Positions 13,260-25,345 of a DNA stretch of 64,000 bases are shown one piece after another. Below the pieces are notes generated by a model that did no database searches, had not been told where the DNA came from, and saw only the letters and a program-made list of their open reading frames with translations. This DNA is from Prochilodus magdalenae. Its lineage: Eukaryota > Chordata > Actinopteri > Characiformes > Prochilodontidae. Each line of letters starts with the position of its first letter. Positions within the stretch are counted from its first letter, which is position 1. Where the stretch lies: the NCBI GenBank assembly GCA_024036415.1, contig JAMWET010006568.1, positions 326,001-390,000 of the forward strand, in the 5' to 3' direction. The position numbers and the translations under genes were made by a program.

Positions 13260-14425
13260 TTTTAACGTTTTATTATTGAAAAAGAAAAAGACAAAGAAAA
13301 AGAAAAAAAAAACGGTCGGAGGAGCAGATATAATTTTGCATCATCTATACAACAGGCTATAAAACACCACTGTCACACAGTCCAGAGAGCACATTTAGAT
13401 GTGGGCGTACTGTATAAACATATGTAATAAGATACTGTTGCGTGCAAGTGTTCCCCAAGTGATCCTCACACCGCCTAGCTTCGCGGCCTCAACTTTCCCC
13501 CTCCGACGGAGGAAGTAAGGCCTTGAGATTGCTTTTCTGAGATTGCTTTCGGATCCCCAGGCTGGCGGCCTTTCTGTTCTTTTGCACCCATGATAGATTT
13601 AGCCGAGGAGCCTCGCGAGAGTCCGCACCAGCCGCGCAAGAGTCTGCACCAGCCGCGCGGTCGCCGCTTCTATAAAAGGTGCAAAAACAAAAAGAGAGAG
13701 AGAGAGAGAAAGACATTTGGTTGATTCCTTAGACACAGGCTGAGATGCTGGTCCTTTTCTTTCCTCCCCATCTCCCATCTTCCTTCCTTCCGATCCCCTC
13801 ATGTTTGTGTAACATTAGAGCTTGCGCAGCGTCTCCAGCCATAAACAAGTCCCAGCAGCAAACACGGGCGACGGAAAGGAAACATCCACGGCTTTTGACA
13901 TCCCCCTTCCCCAGCCCCTTCTGTTCTCCGGTAAACAAGCGAGTGCAATCACAGCATCTTGTCCGTCCAACGCTAGAGGTGCAGATGGGCTTGTATTGAT
14001 AACCTGCTTATCGGTTACGGGTAATTGTTGGCTATTTAATCAGCTTTGTTTTCCCTCAGACCAGTCTGTTGTTGGCAGGACCGTCCGGCTTGTCCAACTG
14101 AACCCGTGCCAGCTCGGTCCGCCACCACTACCGTCGTCCTTCTGTTCCCTCCATCCGTTCTGGAGGAAAACGCAGAAGAACCTTCCCCTCTCGTCCCCTG
14201 CCCCCTTGCCCACCCCCTCAGGTGCATCTTGCCATGTAATGCCATATCTTGGATAAATGTTCTAGTTTTTCAAAGCAGTTTAGTTGTTTTCTCATCAGTT
14301 CTCGTTATTATACACAGGACGGGTTGTCGTATTATTCTTTCGGCGTCAGAAAAAAAAGACAAAAAAAAAAAAAACTCAAGTCCTCGAAAAGTTGGTCCAG
14401 CAAGTACCCAGCGAATCCGGAGGGA
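13260..14425 (-). other. nrxn1: probable nrxn1 3' UTR
   Basis: Sequence directly after the stop codon of the terminal exon, with no convincing coding frame on either strand. On the minus strand AATAAA is present at 13274-13269 and again at 12639-12634; either could end the transcript. The segment contains a purine repeat near 13690-13710, several homopolymer runs (for example around 14345-14375), and CpG-rich stretches around 13440-13680. The UTR end is inferred only. Confidence 0.45.
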
Positions 14426-14730
14426 TCAAACATAATATTCCTTGTCCTTGTTTTTCTTGCCCTTGCTGGCGCTTTTGGCCGTGTTGACCGGTTTCTCCTT
14501 CACCACCGTGCCGTTGGACTGCGCTGAGTTGCTGATGTAGTTGCGGCTCTCGTCCACATGGTAGGAGCCTTCGTCACGGTTGCGGTACTTGTACATGGCA
14601 TACAGGAGGATGAGGATGCAGAGAGCAGCGGCCGCTACGATTCCAACCACCATACCCGTGGTGCTGCTGGACTCTCGGACCACCTCCACCGGGTCGGGAT
14701 AGCCCTTCACGCCAGGACCCGTTGGACTTG
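14426..14730 (-). CDS. nrxn1: neurexin-1 terminal coding exon (transmembrane + cytoplasmic tail)
   Basis: Last coding exon of a presynaptic adhesion receptor that binds neuroligins, LRRTMs and cerebellins across the synapse. The frame enters in phase 1 and encodes 100 complete residues plus a stop. Residues 1-25 are the end of the extracellular stalk (ESSSTTG just before the membrane). About 26-46 form the transmembrane helix ([17 protein letters not shown]). YKYRNRDEG follows as the juxtamembrane protein-4.1-binding type segment. The last residues, KDKEYYV, are the class II PDZ ligand for CASK/Mint. The acceptor lies at 14731-14732 (minus-strand AG) after a pyrimidine-rich tract. Subtype: SYHVDES in the tail matches NRXN1 as I recall it (NRXN2 and NRXN3 have SYQVD); the stretch [14 protein letters not shown] is variable among family members. 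Joining to the 43.5-kb exon gives GCA (Ala) across the junction. Whether it is the teleost a or b paralogue cannot be told from here. Confidence 0.97.
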
Positions 14731-14869
14731 CTGGAAAGGCAAAGAAAGAGCAACAGGTCAGCATGATGACACCTTATAGTTCCATTGCCTGACCACTGTA
14801 TAATAAACATACTGTAGGTCCACTATAAAGGTGTACATACACAACTCTGTCATGTGCTATTTGTCATCC

Positions 14870-15362
14870 ATCCTTTAGCGAGTCCAGTTTCTGACCACCG
14901 GACGACCAGTCAGAACTTGTGTGGTGCAACAGCAATGCTGACATGGTAATGGCATGGGCTCAGGATAATCCACCAATCAAATCTGTTCAGTCAACAGCGC
15001 TCTGTGGGCAGCTGCCTGTGAGCACTGACGAATGACTAGAGGATGACCAGCACAAGCTACACAACAGCAGATGTGCTATTGTCTCTACACTGTGAACCAG
15101 CAAAGTACAAGAGTCTAATAGAGTGGACAGTGACCAGCACAACACACACTAACACACATCCAACCCATCAGTATCATTGCAGTGCTCAGAATGACATGCC
15201 ACCCACATAATACCTACTCTGGGGTGGTCCTGAGCACTGTGTACAGCGAATCAGATAAACTACAGTCCGCAACTGAAGAAGTACAATGTCCACCTATATG
15301 GTAAGAGCTGAAAAAATGGACACTGAGTGTACATACAATGTGTACCTAATAAAGTGGCACAA
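14870..15362 (+). mobile_element. non-autonomous DNA element, family D, copy 1
   Basis: Long interspersed repeat sharing collinear blocks with 28135 and 48940: GAGGATGACCAGCACAAGCT, GTCTAATAGAGTGGACAGTG, ACCAGCACAACACACACTAA, ATAATACCTACTCTGGGGTG. It ends with ACCTAATAAAGTGGCA. A widespread fish repeat by recollection. The terminal motif is the same as the unit of the 42-bp tandem array at 5.2 kb. Confidence 0.7.
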
Positions 15363-15466
15363 ATATCCAGCCATGAGCAGCATTTTGACTAGAAACCAAC
15401 AGCTAATGAAGGGTTTGACAAGGGCTAAGGTTGCACCAAGAAATGGGTCTTTAACTGTACACCATC

Positions 15467-15720
15467 GAGGACACCAATGACACCAGCAAGGACACCAATG
15501 ACACCAGCGAGGACACCAATGACACCAGCAAGGACACCAATGACTGTCTATTGCAAGGACAGCAAGGACACCAATGACACCAGCGAGGACACCAATGACA
15601 CCAGCAAGGACACCAATGACTGTCCATTGCAAGGACAGCAAGGACACCAATGACACCAGCAAGGACACCAATGACACCAGCAAGGACACCAATGGCTGTC
15701 CACTGCATGGACGCCAAGGA
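15467..15720 (+). repeat. compound minisatellite, 21-bp unit
   Basis: The unit GACACCAATGACACCAGCAA(G/GA), 21 bases, recurs in groups separated by a variant containing GACTGTCTATTGCAAGGACA. This gives a higher-order repeat. Period divisible by three, hence spurious Val/Leu/Ser-rich frames on the minus strand. Confidence 0.93.
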
Positions 15721-15867
15721 CAGCCTTTGGTGGCCTTGCTGGTGTTTTCTATGGTTTGATATGGTTTGAAAAACAGTTTTCATGGTCACTCTATCACGCT
15801 CCTAGATTGAGTTGCTTTGTATCCTAAAACAGCCATATAGGAAACCTGCTACTACAGTGCTAGTGCT

Positions 15868-16320
15868 ACCCAAAATCAGTCACAGGACAAAACAGATGGC
15901 AAGTGTTCTCCCTCAATTGCTAATCCCAAGTTGTACCACGCTTGCCGGCACAGTAGCTCCTTTTGGCCCCGGGAAATGATGCTGTAACTGATTCTGGCTG
16001 CATGCTGAAGAATGCCTTCCCTGCCTGGTAATGAAATGACCTGCAAAGCTCTCGGCCACGCCGCAAAGCAAAAACATAGCATTAGTGGGGCGATACCCCT
16101 TATCAGAAAGAACAGCGCTGATGATTCCAACACTTAGCCAACACACAGGCCACGCCATTATCATGCAAATTACAAACATAGAGGCAGCATCGACTGTGAC
16201 CCAGGCCTCAGATGGATCCAGTGACCGCCCTTTAACATACTCTAAATGCTTGATAAGGAGGGATTAACGACTCGGCAGACAGTGCTTTGGGAGCCATTTG
16301 CGGCGCTGAATGGGAAGCTG
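15868..16320. other. non-coding block paralogous to 21150-21540
   Basis: Collinear short blocks shared with the second copy: GTTCTCCCTCAATTG, TGGTAATGAAATGACCTGC, GGGGCGATA, CTTATCA.AAAGAACAGC, ACACACAGGCCA, GCCATTATCATGCAAATT (includes the POU octamer ATGCAAAT), CTCTAAAT and ACTCGGCAGACAGTGC. No coding frame is shared. Could be duplicated regulatory elements or an ancient repeat. Confidence 0.6.
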
Positions 16321-17067
16321 ATTACATATCAGTGAGCCTCCATTATGTACGAGAGCCATCCAAATTATAATCCCACTCCCATCAACTCTGATAGCACTCG
16401 GCGCCATAACCCTTCATTATTCTGTCGCTCTATCTCTCTCGCTCGCTTGCGCTCTCTCGCCCTGTTAATGCTCTCGGCTGATCAAACATCTCTCACCCCG
16501 TACTCCTTTTCCCTCCTTTTCTTCTCCCCACCTTGAATTTTTTTTTGAACATTTTCTCCACTCCTCACATAGAAATGCCCATTAGGCTAATTCCTGTTTC
16601 CAACCACTGAACCTGTTGAACAAATAGTCAAACAACAGGCATAGAACCTTTCCAGTAGAGGATATTCACCTTTGTGCTTCTGATGGACAAATACGGTTCT
16701 TTAAGGAAGCATCCAGACACTGTACAGAAACGCTCTGTCCGACTACTATAACGGGACATGAGTGCACACACTCAGCTCAGCTCAAGCTACAGACAGTAGC
16801 TCAATGGCTCAATCTCCACTGAACTTTACTTCTCCCAGAAAATGGGCATTTGCTCCCCAAACCAAATTTACAGTGGCATCATACTAACGGTAATACACAT
16901 CACACATGTCATTTGGGTATCAGTCATGTGTACACAATCCCGTACTGGACTGATGCACTTCAGTGTAGACATTGCACTGAAAACTTTTACTGAATGTACT
17001 GCAGAAAATGATACTACATTTGGGATCTACACTGCACAAAATGATACTCCAGTGGCTCTGCTAACGG

Positions 17068-17905
17068 TACTACACTGCACTGAAATGGTACTACACTGCA
17101 CTGAAATGGTACTACACTGCACTGAAATGGTACTACACTGCACTGAAATGGTACTACACTGCACTGAAATGATACTACACTGCACTGAAATGGTACTACA
17201 CTGCACTGAAATGATACTACACTGCACTGAAATGGTACTACAGTGCACTGAAATGGTATTACACTGCACTGAAATGGTACTACACTGCACTGAAATGGTA
17301 CTACACTGCACTAAATTGATACTACACTGCACTGAAATGGTACTACATTGCACTTAAATGGTACTACACTGCACTGAAATGGTACTACACTGCACTGAAA
17401 TGGTACTACACTGCACTAAATTGATACTACACTGCACTGAAATGGTACTACATTGCACTTAAATGGTACTACATTGCACTTAAATGGTACTACACTGCAC
17501 TGAAATGGTACTACACTGCACTGAAATGGTACTACATTGCACTGAAATGATACTACACTGCACTGAAATGGTACTACATTGCACTGAAATGGCACTACAC
17601 AGCACTGAAATGGTACTACAGTGCACTGAAATGGTACTACACTGCACTGAAATGGTACTACACTGCACTGAAATGGTACTACACTGCACTGAAATGGTAC
17701 TACACTGCACTGAAATGGTACTACACTGCACTGAAATGGTACTACACTGCACTGAAATGGTACTACACTGCACTGAAATGGTACTACACTGCACTGAAAT
17801 GGTACTACATTGCACTGAAATGATACTACACTGCACTGAAATGGTACTACACTGCACTGAAATGGTACTACACTGCACTGAAATGGTACTACACTGCACG
17901 GAAAC
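17068..17905 (+). repeat. minisatellite, 21-bp unit, about 40 copies
   Basis: The unit TACTACACTGCACTGAAATG plus G. A few variants are shared by several units (GATACTAC, CATTGCACTTAAATGG, CACTAAATTGATAC), showing block-wise amplification. Frames repeating VLHCTEM or ISVQCST are artefacts of the 21-base period. Lies in the nrxn1 intron about 2.3 kb upstream (in gene sense) of the terminal exon. Confidence 0.96.
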
Positions 17906-18009
17906 AGCAAAGCCAGTCCAACTACACAGACAATGTAAGACTCTTACTGTAGTACAGTCTGCATATATGGACGCTGATACTGCACACATCGACTCTTTAG
18001 CCTGCGTTT

Positions 18010-19630
18010 AAGTAGCACAGCTGTGTAGGAGCTGTAACTAAGACAATCGACCAAAATGGTCATGTCATAAATTCATCTGATCATCCGACTGCTTAATCAG
18101 AGCTTGCTCGTGCAGTTAATCGGACATCGCTTCCCCCTTCACACAGCCAAGGAGGCTGATCATGAAATTCAGTCAGCTCAGGCTTAAAATCTGGCTAACG
18201 GTGTACAGCGTATGTCTGGCTTCACTGGCACCTACATTGTATGAGTATGCCACACCGGCATTGTGAGGCACAGTTTCATAGCAATTGCTAATAGTAAGCA
18301 TGTTAGCTCCCTATTATTTGAGTGAAGAGCTTTTTTATATATCCCAGCATTCAAGTTTGTCAGCGATACTAGGAGTTTAAAAATCCATAGATGGAAAAGG
18401 GTATGTGCTTGGAGCCTATCCAACCTATGGATAGATTTAATGCAGTCCAATGCAGTCCAATCTACCCACACACAGTCCAGTCTATCCACACTCATACAAG
18501 TGCCACAAAACCTTGAGTTTCCGAACCTGGGCCAGATATAACGAATTTAACTTGTGTAGTTATGCCCTATACATTTCCACGCTTGACCTAATGACAATTG
18601 GTACAACAATCTTTAGGCTCAGGGCGCTTACCAGCAAATGCTAAGTGACTGCCGTCTCTGGTTGCTTGACTCACTAGATACATTATGTCCTTCAATACCT
18701 TTGAGTTGTATGCCAACATGAAGGCTCCCCTGTGCTGTAAACCGACAGAACCAGAACCAGAACCGTAGCACTGCTCATTTCTGCTCATATAATAACAATA
18801 CAAGGAAAGCGAGGAACAGCAGGTTGGCTAATGCTAATGCTAAAGATGCTAAAGAAAGAATCTGGGACCCAAAAGGCAAAGCGTATTTTGTCTAAGGATG
18901 GCTATGCATTGGACCGAGTCAACTCTTCAGCATAGCCTAGTTTAGACTAAACCCCCAAAAGATCCAGGCTGATCGGGTGCGGTCTTTTTGGCTTCTTCTG
19001 TTTTCTGCATTCCTCCACCACCTTTCCACATTTATCTACCATGTGGGATAATACGAAGTGACTGGCTCCCCTTCTCTGGGCTATAAAAGTTTGCAGTCAG
19101 AAGGTGCCTGTCATTGTCTAATAACCCTGTTGTAGCGGGAGCCGGGGCCCACTGTAAGTCCAGGAATGCTAGCGGTGGCGAGCAGACGCTCAAGGACGAG
19201 GAGAGATGCCGCTGGGAATCGAGTGTGACTGAGCGTTGGAACAGATTAGTTGTGCCTGCCACCGCCCGTGTTATCCCTTTGGACAGGTGTGAAGAAAGCT
19301 CACTCCTTCAAGGCGAATGCCTGTGGGCTGTCACCACATCGGCGGGTGGTGGGGCGAGGGAGAATCTGAGGCCGGGCTTTGGTTATTTGTTGTTCGGGGT
19401 CAGAGAGTCAGGAAAGAAGATAAGGACAGAGAACAAAAGAGGTGAATTCATGGCAAGAGAATTCTCCGAGAGGGAGAGAGGGAGGGAGGGAGAGGGAGAG
19501 ATAGAGGCCTGTGATTTCTGTCATGCTTCAGGAAAAAGATTCAGGGGACCTACAGCCACCTTTCATTCCTTCATTTCAGGTACAAGTTATTGGGGACCTT
19601 GTCCGACGCTTACCCTGAAATCAGACGTCA
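18010..19630. other. intronic unique sequence
   Basis: No exon or repeat family recognised. 19080-19090 has CTATAAAAG. A GA-rich tract (GAGAGGGAGAGAGGGAGGGA) lies at about 19468-19503. A 178-residue plus frame (19114-19650) has no recognisable domain. Confidence 0.4.
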
Positions 19631-20430
19631 AGTATTATACAGCCTTATGAATGCTTTATAGAGCTTTATGAACACGCTTACAATGCATTATAGATACCTG
19701 ATTCATAACAGCTCTTTGTTTAGATGTTAATATAAGCACATGGCAATGAATCCTTAGCAATGTATGTAATTATGAACACTGATGGTCTTACAAAGGCCTA
19801 TGTCGGGTATTATACAGCCTTATGAATGCTTTATAGAGCTTTATGAACACGCTTACAATGCATTATGGATACCTGATTCATAACAGCTCTATATTTAGAT
19901 GTTAATATAAGCACACAGCAATGTATCTTTAGCAATGTGTGTAATTATGAACACTGATTTAGGTACAACAGCCTTATAAAGGCCTATGTCAGGTATTATA
20001 CAGCCTTATGAATGCTTTATAGAGCTTTATGAACACGCTTACAATGCATTATGGATACCTGATTCATAACAGCTCTATATTTAGATGTTAATATAAGCAC
20101 ATGGCAATGTATCTTTAGCAATGTGTGTAATTATGAACACTGATTTAGGTACAACAGCCTTACAAAGGCCTATGTCGGGTATTATACAGCCTTATGAATG
20201 CTTTATAGATCTTTATGAACGCACTTACAATGCATTATAGATACCTAATTCATACCAGCTCTATATTTAGTCCATCTTAATTTAAACACATGGTTATCTA
20301 TCATTAGCAAAGTGTGTAATTATGAACACTGATGGTCTTACAAAGGCCTATGTCGGGTATTATAAAGCTTTATGAATGATTCATATCTTATAATAAAGCT
20401 TTATGGCCAGATTCCTAGAAAGTGTTACCA
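19631..20430 (+). repeat. tandem array, about 175-186-bp unit, 4+ copies
   Basis: The block TATTATACAGCCTTATGAAT...CTTACAATGCATTAT...GATACCTGATTCATA starts near 19633, 19808, 19994 and 20180, with a truncated start at about 20359. The array finishes with CTAGAAAGTGTTACC, the end of a GGTAACACTTT-type fish DNA transposon, so it is likely an internally amplified element. Confidence 0.88.
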
Positions 20431-21149
20431 AAATGTCATTTCAGTGTATTACACCTCATCACAGAGCATTATGGGTGGTCTTTATAGACATCTCTTTATA
20501 GACAGAAGTGTCATAAATTGATATAACTGGCTCTGCCAAATTCAGGAACCAGAGAATTCAAGATTTGAATAAGCATATCTGATAATCTACAGTATTCATG
20601 CTTACAGTATAGTGTCCCTATTAAAAGACGTTATAGTGCATTATGAAACCTGGCATTACGAAGCTGCCATGAACAGTGTTATGCATGTAAGTATAAGCAT
20701 ATGTAGCCATACAAGCTCATGCCTGGCATTATAAGGCATTATGCATGCCATATGACACGTTATAAAGCATCATAAATACAGCATTCATCGAAATGTATTA
20801 CCAGCATTTTCCTTTCCTTTGGATATTACATTGCTGTGTGCATGCATTCCAGCACTTGTTGCAACAACGGGTGAGTCTTAAAATATCCGAGTCCACTAAT
20901 TAAACAAGCGTTCACTATCAGACATATTGTGTACATACTGTGTGATGCTCTTGACGGCTCCCATTCCGTCTTGCTGTTTCAGGGAGCTGCCGCCCTCGGC
21001 TCTAATTGCCTATCTAAGATGTAGTTATCTTTTTCAGGCTATGAACTCATGCCATATATTCCACTGAGCTCTTAGACAAAGTTGTTTTGTTCAATGTGTG
21101 AATCATCCAAACCCAACATGCTATATTACTAAAAGCTAGCCAGGTTTTT

Positions 21150-21540
21150 TCACAGCAACAAACAGATGGCTGGCGTTCTCCCTCAATTGTTGATCTCAAG
21201 TCATTGTCGTTAGCTGACACAATAGCTCCTTTTTGGCCTCGAGAGAGATGCTGTTTTCCAGCTTGGTAATGAAATGACCTGCGTCTCTTTTCAATACGCC
21301 ACAAAGCCAAAACACGGCGATGGGGCGATAGCACTTATCAAAAAGAACAGCCATGTTACTCACTGCTCATGGTTTGAACCAGCACACAGGCCATGCCATT
21401 ATCATGCAAATTGCAATAAGATAGTCGCGGCATCAATTGGGAACCCCGTGAATCCGGTGAACACCTTTAAACATGCTCTAAATACATGACAAGGAAGACT
21501 AATAACTCGGTAGACAGTGCCAAGACAGTTTAAAGCATTT
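21150..21540. other. non-coding block paralogous to 15868-16320
   Basis: Same order and orientation of blocks as at 15868: GTTCTCCCTCAATTG, TGGTAATGAAATGACCTGC, TGGGGCGATAGCACTTATCA, CACACAGGCCATG, CCATTATCATGCAAATTGC, CTCTAAAT and ACTCGGTAGACAGTGC. Overall similarity is moderate, with invariant cores. Confidence 0.6.
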
Positions 21541-21552
21541 GCTGCTCAGTTT

Positions 21553-22020
21553 GGATCATCAAAAGAATAGCTGCACCCAGAAGGAAGTGTGGGATTGCAG
21601 CACTGGAGGTGTGATGTGTGACAACAAACCGTTGGTCCTCTCCACTGAAGATGGCCTACTGCCATTCTGAATCACTCTGTGAGAGTCTGGCATGACACCA
21701 TTGCAGTCTTTAATGCTGATGTGGTGTTAAGGGCAGTTGTTGTAAGGGTCTGTGTACATGTAGTCCTACGTTGTGCAGCCTGCCAATGGTGCTGGCACTA
21801 ACAGGACGAATCATGTGGGGCATCCCTGCTTGCTGAATGTCTGCAATCGTGGCTGTTGGGTCAGTCAGGTACAGTAATAAGGCCTGTCCTTGCTTACATC
21901 ACATGGCGGAGCGTAAACGTGGATCATTCACATGTCTCACACTGTCAAACCTTCCTACCAAGTTTCATTCCAGTTGGTTTATGTCTTCTGGGTGCAGCTA
22001 TTTTTTTATGATAAGAGTCT
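21553..22020 (-). mobile_element. decayed Tc1-type element, family B, copy E
   Basis: Minus-strand copy with left end AGCTGCACCCAGAAGGAAG and a right end ending TTCTGGGTGCAGCTAT. Compared with copy B it lacks about 0.3 kb of the interior, an independent internal deletion. Confidence 0.78.
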
Positions 22021-23167
22021 ATTATATACATATACATCCTGTTTGGAGAAATGCCATAAGAAGATCACTTTGGCATCTCTAAAACCCCTATATGTGTATC
22101 ATTCTTTAGGGACCACTGATGTAAATAAGCCCTTAAACAGGTTAATAACCTTTCTGTAGAACAGTTGGGACTAAAGTTCAAGGTGCGTAAAAGTTATCTG
22201 GTGAAAAACTTTGATAGAACTACTTTGGTTTCCCTAAAGAGCGTTTCAAGTGACAGTTCTTTTAGGGACCTTTGTAAATGAACAGTGTAAGTGTGAAGAA
22301 CATATGTTTAAAGCTCCACATGATGTAAAGTTTAATACCAATTCAAGTTACTTTCCCTGAAACCGTACGTCCAAGCCTGGAACCATTAAAGCACCTTTGT
22401 TGTCAATATTTAGAATAAATGTCTTCTCTGGAGCAATTCCATAGAAGAACCACATCTTAGTACCTATACCACAAGTTCTTAAACTAGTCCTAGGACGCCT
22501 CAAAATGGTCCACATTTTTGCCCAACCTCTATGCACTGTAGCTTAGGTTGGAGGAACATGGGGACCATCGGAAAAGCCAGCTTTGTGGACCTATAGAACC
22601 AGGCCCAAAGAACCTTTCAAAGAACTGAATGTAAAGCTTATTTAAAGCCTCTGTAAAGGCTCTTCCTATAGCAATACATCCAAGCCAGGACACATACAGG
22701 AAGCTTTGTATTCTTTTAGGACTGTTTGGCTTTAATTCCCAGCGTTCCTGATGCCTCCTTTTTTATTCCTGTTGTTTGGGAGCTGACGCCGAGCTAGTAG
22801 CCACATCTCTGGCTGCCTTTCGCACCTGCTAGCCACACAGACGTGCTGATTGGTCTCATGCAGGGCATGAGTGACAACAGGCAGATACAATATTGCCAAG
22901 GCTGCACCCATTTACATCAGTACCCGTCTACAGACACCCTCGCAATAAGCTGATCGCTCGGGAAGACGGTTCCAGAGAGTCTGCGATGGGGGTGGATGGG
23001 AGTGACATGCAGCTGCATGAACTGTGCTCAGTAGATAATTGTTATCTGCTTTTAAAATGTAAATTCATGCTTCCAGAGAAAGACTATTGTTGTCACAGGT
23101 GCATCTCCATCTTGCTGTTCATCTCTTGTTCACTGTCTGGCCAAGGTTTCATATTATAGCATCTACA

Positions 23168-23934
23168 CTCATACTCAAAAAACAGTTGCACAGCTAGCTG
23201 CACCCAGAAGGAATCAACTCACAAGAATAAAACTTGGTGGGTAGGTTGGACAGTGTAAGACATGCGAATGATTCAGGTTTCATGCTCAGCCGTGCATGTG
23301 ATGTAAATAAGGACAGGCCTTATTGCTGTACCTGACTGACCCTACAGCCATGACTAAGCACAGCGAGCACTGACGAGTCCACGAGACAATATGTTGCACA
23401 ATGCAGGACTACATGCACACAGACCATAACGATGACTGCTCTTAACACCATGGCAACATCACCAAAGACTGCGATGGTGTCGTGCCAGTGTGTCATGGAG
23501 TGACTCACAATGGTGGCGGGTCACCATTAGTGACGAGTCCCGCTTTTGCCTTGGAGGTGACAACTAATGAGCCCGTGTGTGGAGGCACAGTGGTCAGCGC
23601 CAAGATGAGAGGTCACACATCCAGAAGGCCTAGGGTTAGTCCATTTCCACCCCTACTGCAACATCTACATGAACTGTGTGAGAATATTCAAGCTGCATGG
23701 GATGGATTATCACAGGACACCATTAGGAACCTCTACAACTGTTGGGGTAGCAAACACCGTGGCCCGACACCATACTGACAGATCATACTTCTGTATGTGT
23801 AGCTCAACCCATAATTCCCACATCAGTCTAAATGTATCATCATGTATTGGTCTTGGTAACCTTTATCTTCCCTCCTAATAGCACTGCACTCCCACACTTC
23901 CTTCTGGGTGCAGCTATTCTACTGATGATGAGCA
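23168..23934 (+). mobile_element. decayed Tc1-type element, family B, copy F
   Basis: Near full length for the family in this window. Left end AGCTGCACCCAGAAGGAATC; right end TTCCTTCTGGGTGCAGCTAT. The C-terminal relic reads WDGLSQDTIRNLYN, and SDESRFCL-like sequence lies near 23530. Interrupted by stops and frameshifts; no functional transposase. Confidence 0.82.
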
Positions 23935-24576
23935 TATTAAAAACACGGCTGGCCTTAAATGGCTCACGCGAACAGGTTGAGGTCTTTAACTTCATCTGTC
24001 TCTCTCTCTATTTGTGTGCGCACACTTGGCTCTTCATTAGCACTCCATGGTTAAGCGACGACACTGGTGGAGAAATAGTGCCTGAAACAAGTGTTTAAAA
24101 TAATGGGGGGGCTTTTATAAATTCCACTTGAGCTCACCCAAGGGTAAAATTAGATAGTGAGTGAGAGAGAGAGAAAACGACCTCCAAATGCTGCCTTCTT
24201 CCCTGAATGCACAGCAGGGGCGTGGTAAAGGGTAGTGAGCAGTAAACCTGAAATGAAAAAGAAAGTTTGGGGGGGCGGGGGGGAGTTGTAGGGGGCCAGA
24301 GTAATGAGACTGCATGTCTGCTAGCTGTGGATCACAATGCTGAAGCTCATCTAACCCATACTTTCCAAATACAGGCACCAAAAAAAGCAGACTGCCATAA
24401 GCTGTCACAGCATCTGTGCGTTTGTAGCATGCAGCCCATCACTGCCGGAACGGTTCTGGTCATAATAAATAAGTTCCATATAAAATCATTCATTATTCTT
24501 TTTGGTCAGGGGTGCAGTGCTATTATGGATTTGGGGGGTTTGGAAGCTGGAGCCTTCGTCAGTGCTCATTGGCTGG

Positions 24577-24616
24577 AAGGCAGGAAACACCTTGGACAAG
24601 TCTCTAGCCCATCACA
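24577..24616 (-). mobile_element. LINE-type 3' fragment
   Basis: The complement reads CTGTGATGGGCTAGAGACTT then GTCCAAGGTGTTTCCTGCC, the same family as the tails at 43733 and 45366. Confidence 0.55.
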
Positions 24617-25136
24617 GAACTACAGAGAATCGTTTCTTTGTATTATGGTCTGGTTCTCCTACTGGTTATGAACACTCCCACTGCTTATGAACACCCATAC
24701 ACTGTATGATATGCAGTCTGAGGGAAGCTACCATTTAGAGTGGACATCTGGTGTGATAAAATCGCTATCTGGCAATTTGATAGACACATATGGGTTTGGT
24801 AAATGCATAGTGTCAAATTTGGTGGAGGAAGTTCACTGAAGGGGTGGGAGGCGGGGTTACTCTATATTACCACCATGGAAATAGAACAAGCTCATATATG
24901 TAGATGCTAGTCAGGTGTCCACATACTTTTGCCATGCTGTGTACATCTATATAAGAAGTACACAAGGACAGATATGAGCTAGTGGAAGGTTCAAAAGCTC
25001 GTTCTATGGCACTAATGGAACAGATTTCTTGCATTCCTGCCAAACCTCCGACCAATTAATAAATACCCACATGTATAATCTGGTACATATTGCAATGTGA
25101 AACTGAATGAGCCAAATCAAAAAAGATACAATAATA

Positions 25137-25345
25137 AAAATGATAATAATAATAATAATAATAAATTTATTTATAGAGCACCTTTCATACCGCTAACAGC
25201 TCAGAGTGCTTTACAGACAGTTAACATCAGTAATGGGAAGGAATACTACTACTACTACTACATACACACCACACACACATATATACATATACATACACAT
25301 ATACTAATACACATACAGATACACACACACACAAACACATACACA
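25137..25345. repeat. (TAA)n and CA-rich simple repeats
   Basis: AATAATAATAATAATAAT at about 25145-25165, the probable 3' tail of the LINE. Then a CTA-rich run at 25243-25262 and CA/TACACA-rich sequence to 25345. Confidence 0.85.

Noticed and set aside
15294..15789. Hydrophobic Val/Leu/Ser-rich minus-strand frames resembling membrane proteins
   Set aside because: They come from the 21-base compound array; no non-repeat coding sequence.
16842..18011. Frames of 164-175 residues repeating VLHCTEM or ISVQCST
   Set aside because: Artefacts of the 21-base minisatellite; open in several frames on both strands at once.
19114..19650. 178-residue plus-strand frame
   Set aside because: Ends in a GA-rich tract and the 180-bp tandem array; composition and lack of domains argue against coding.
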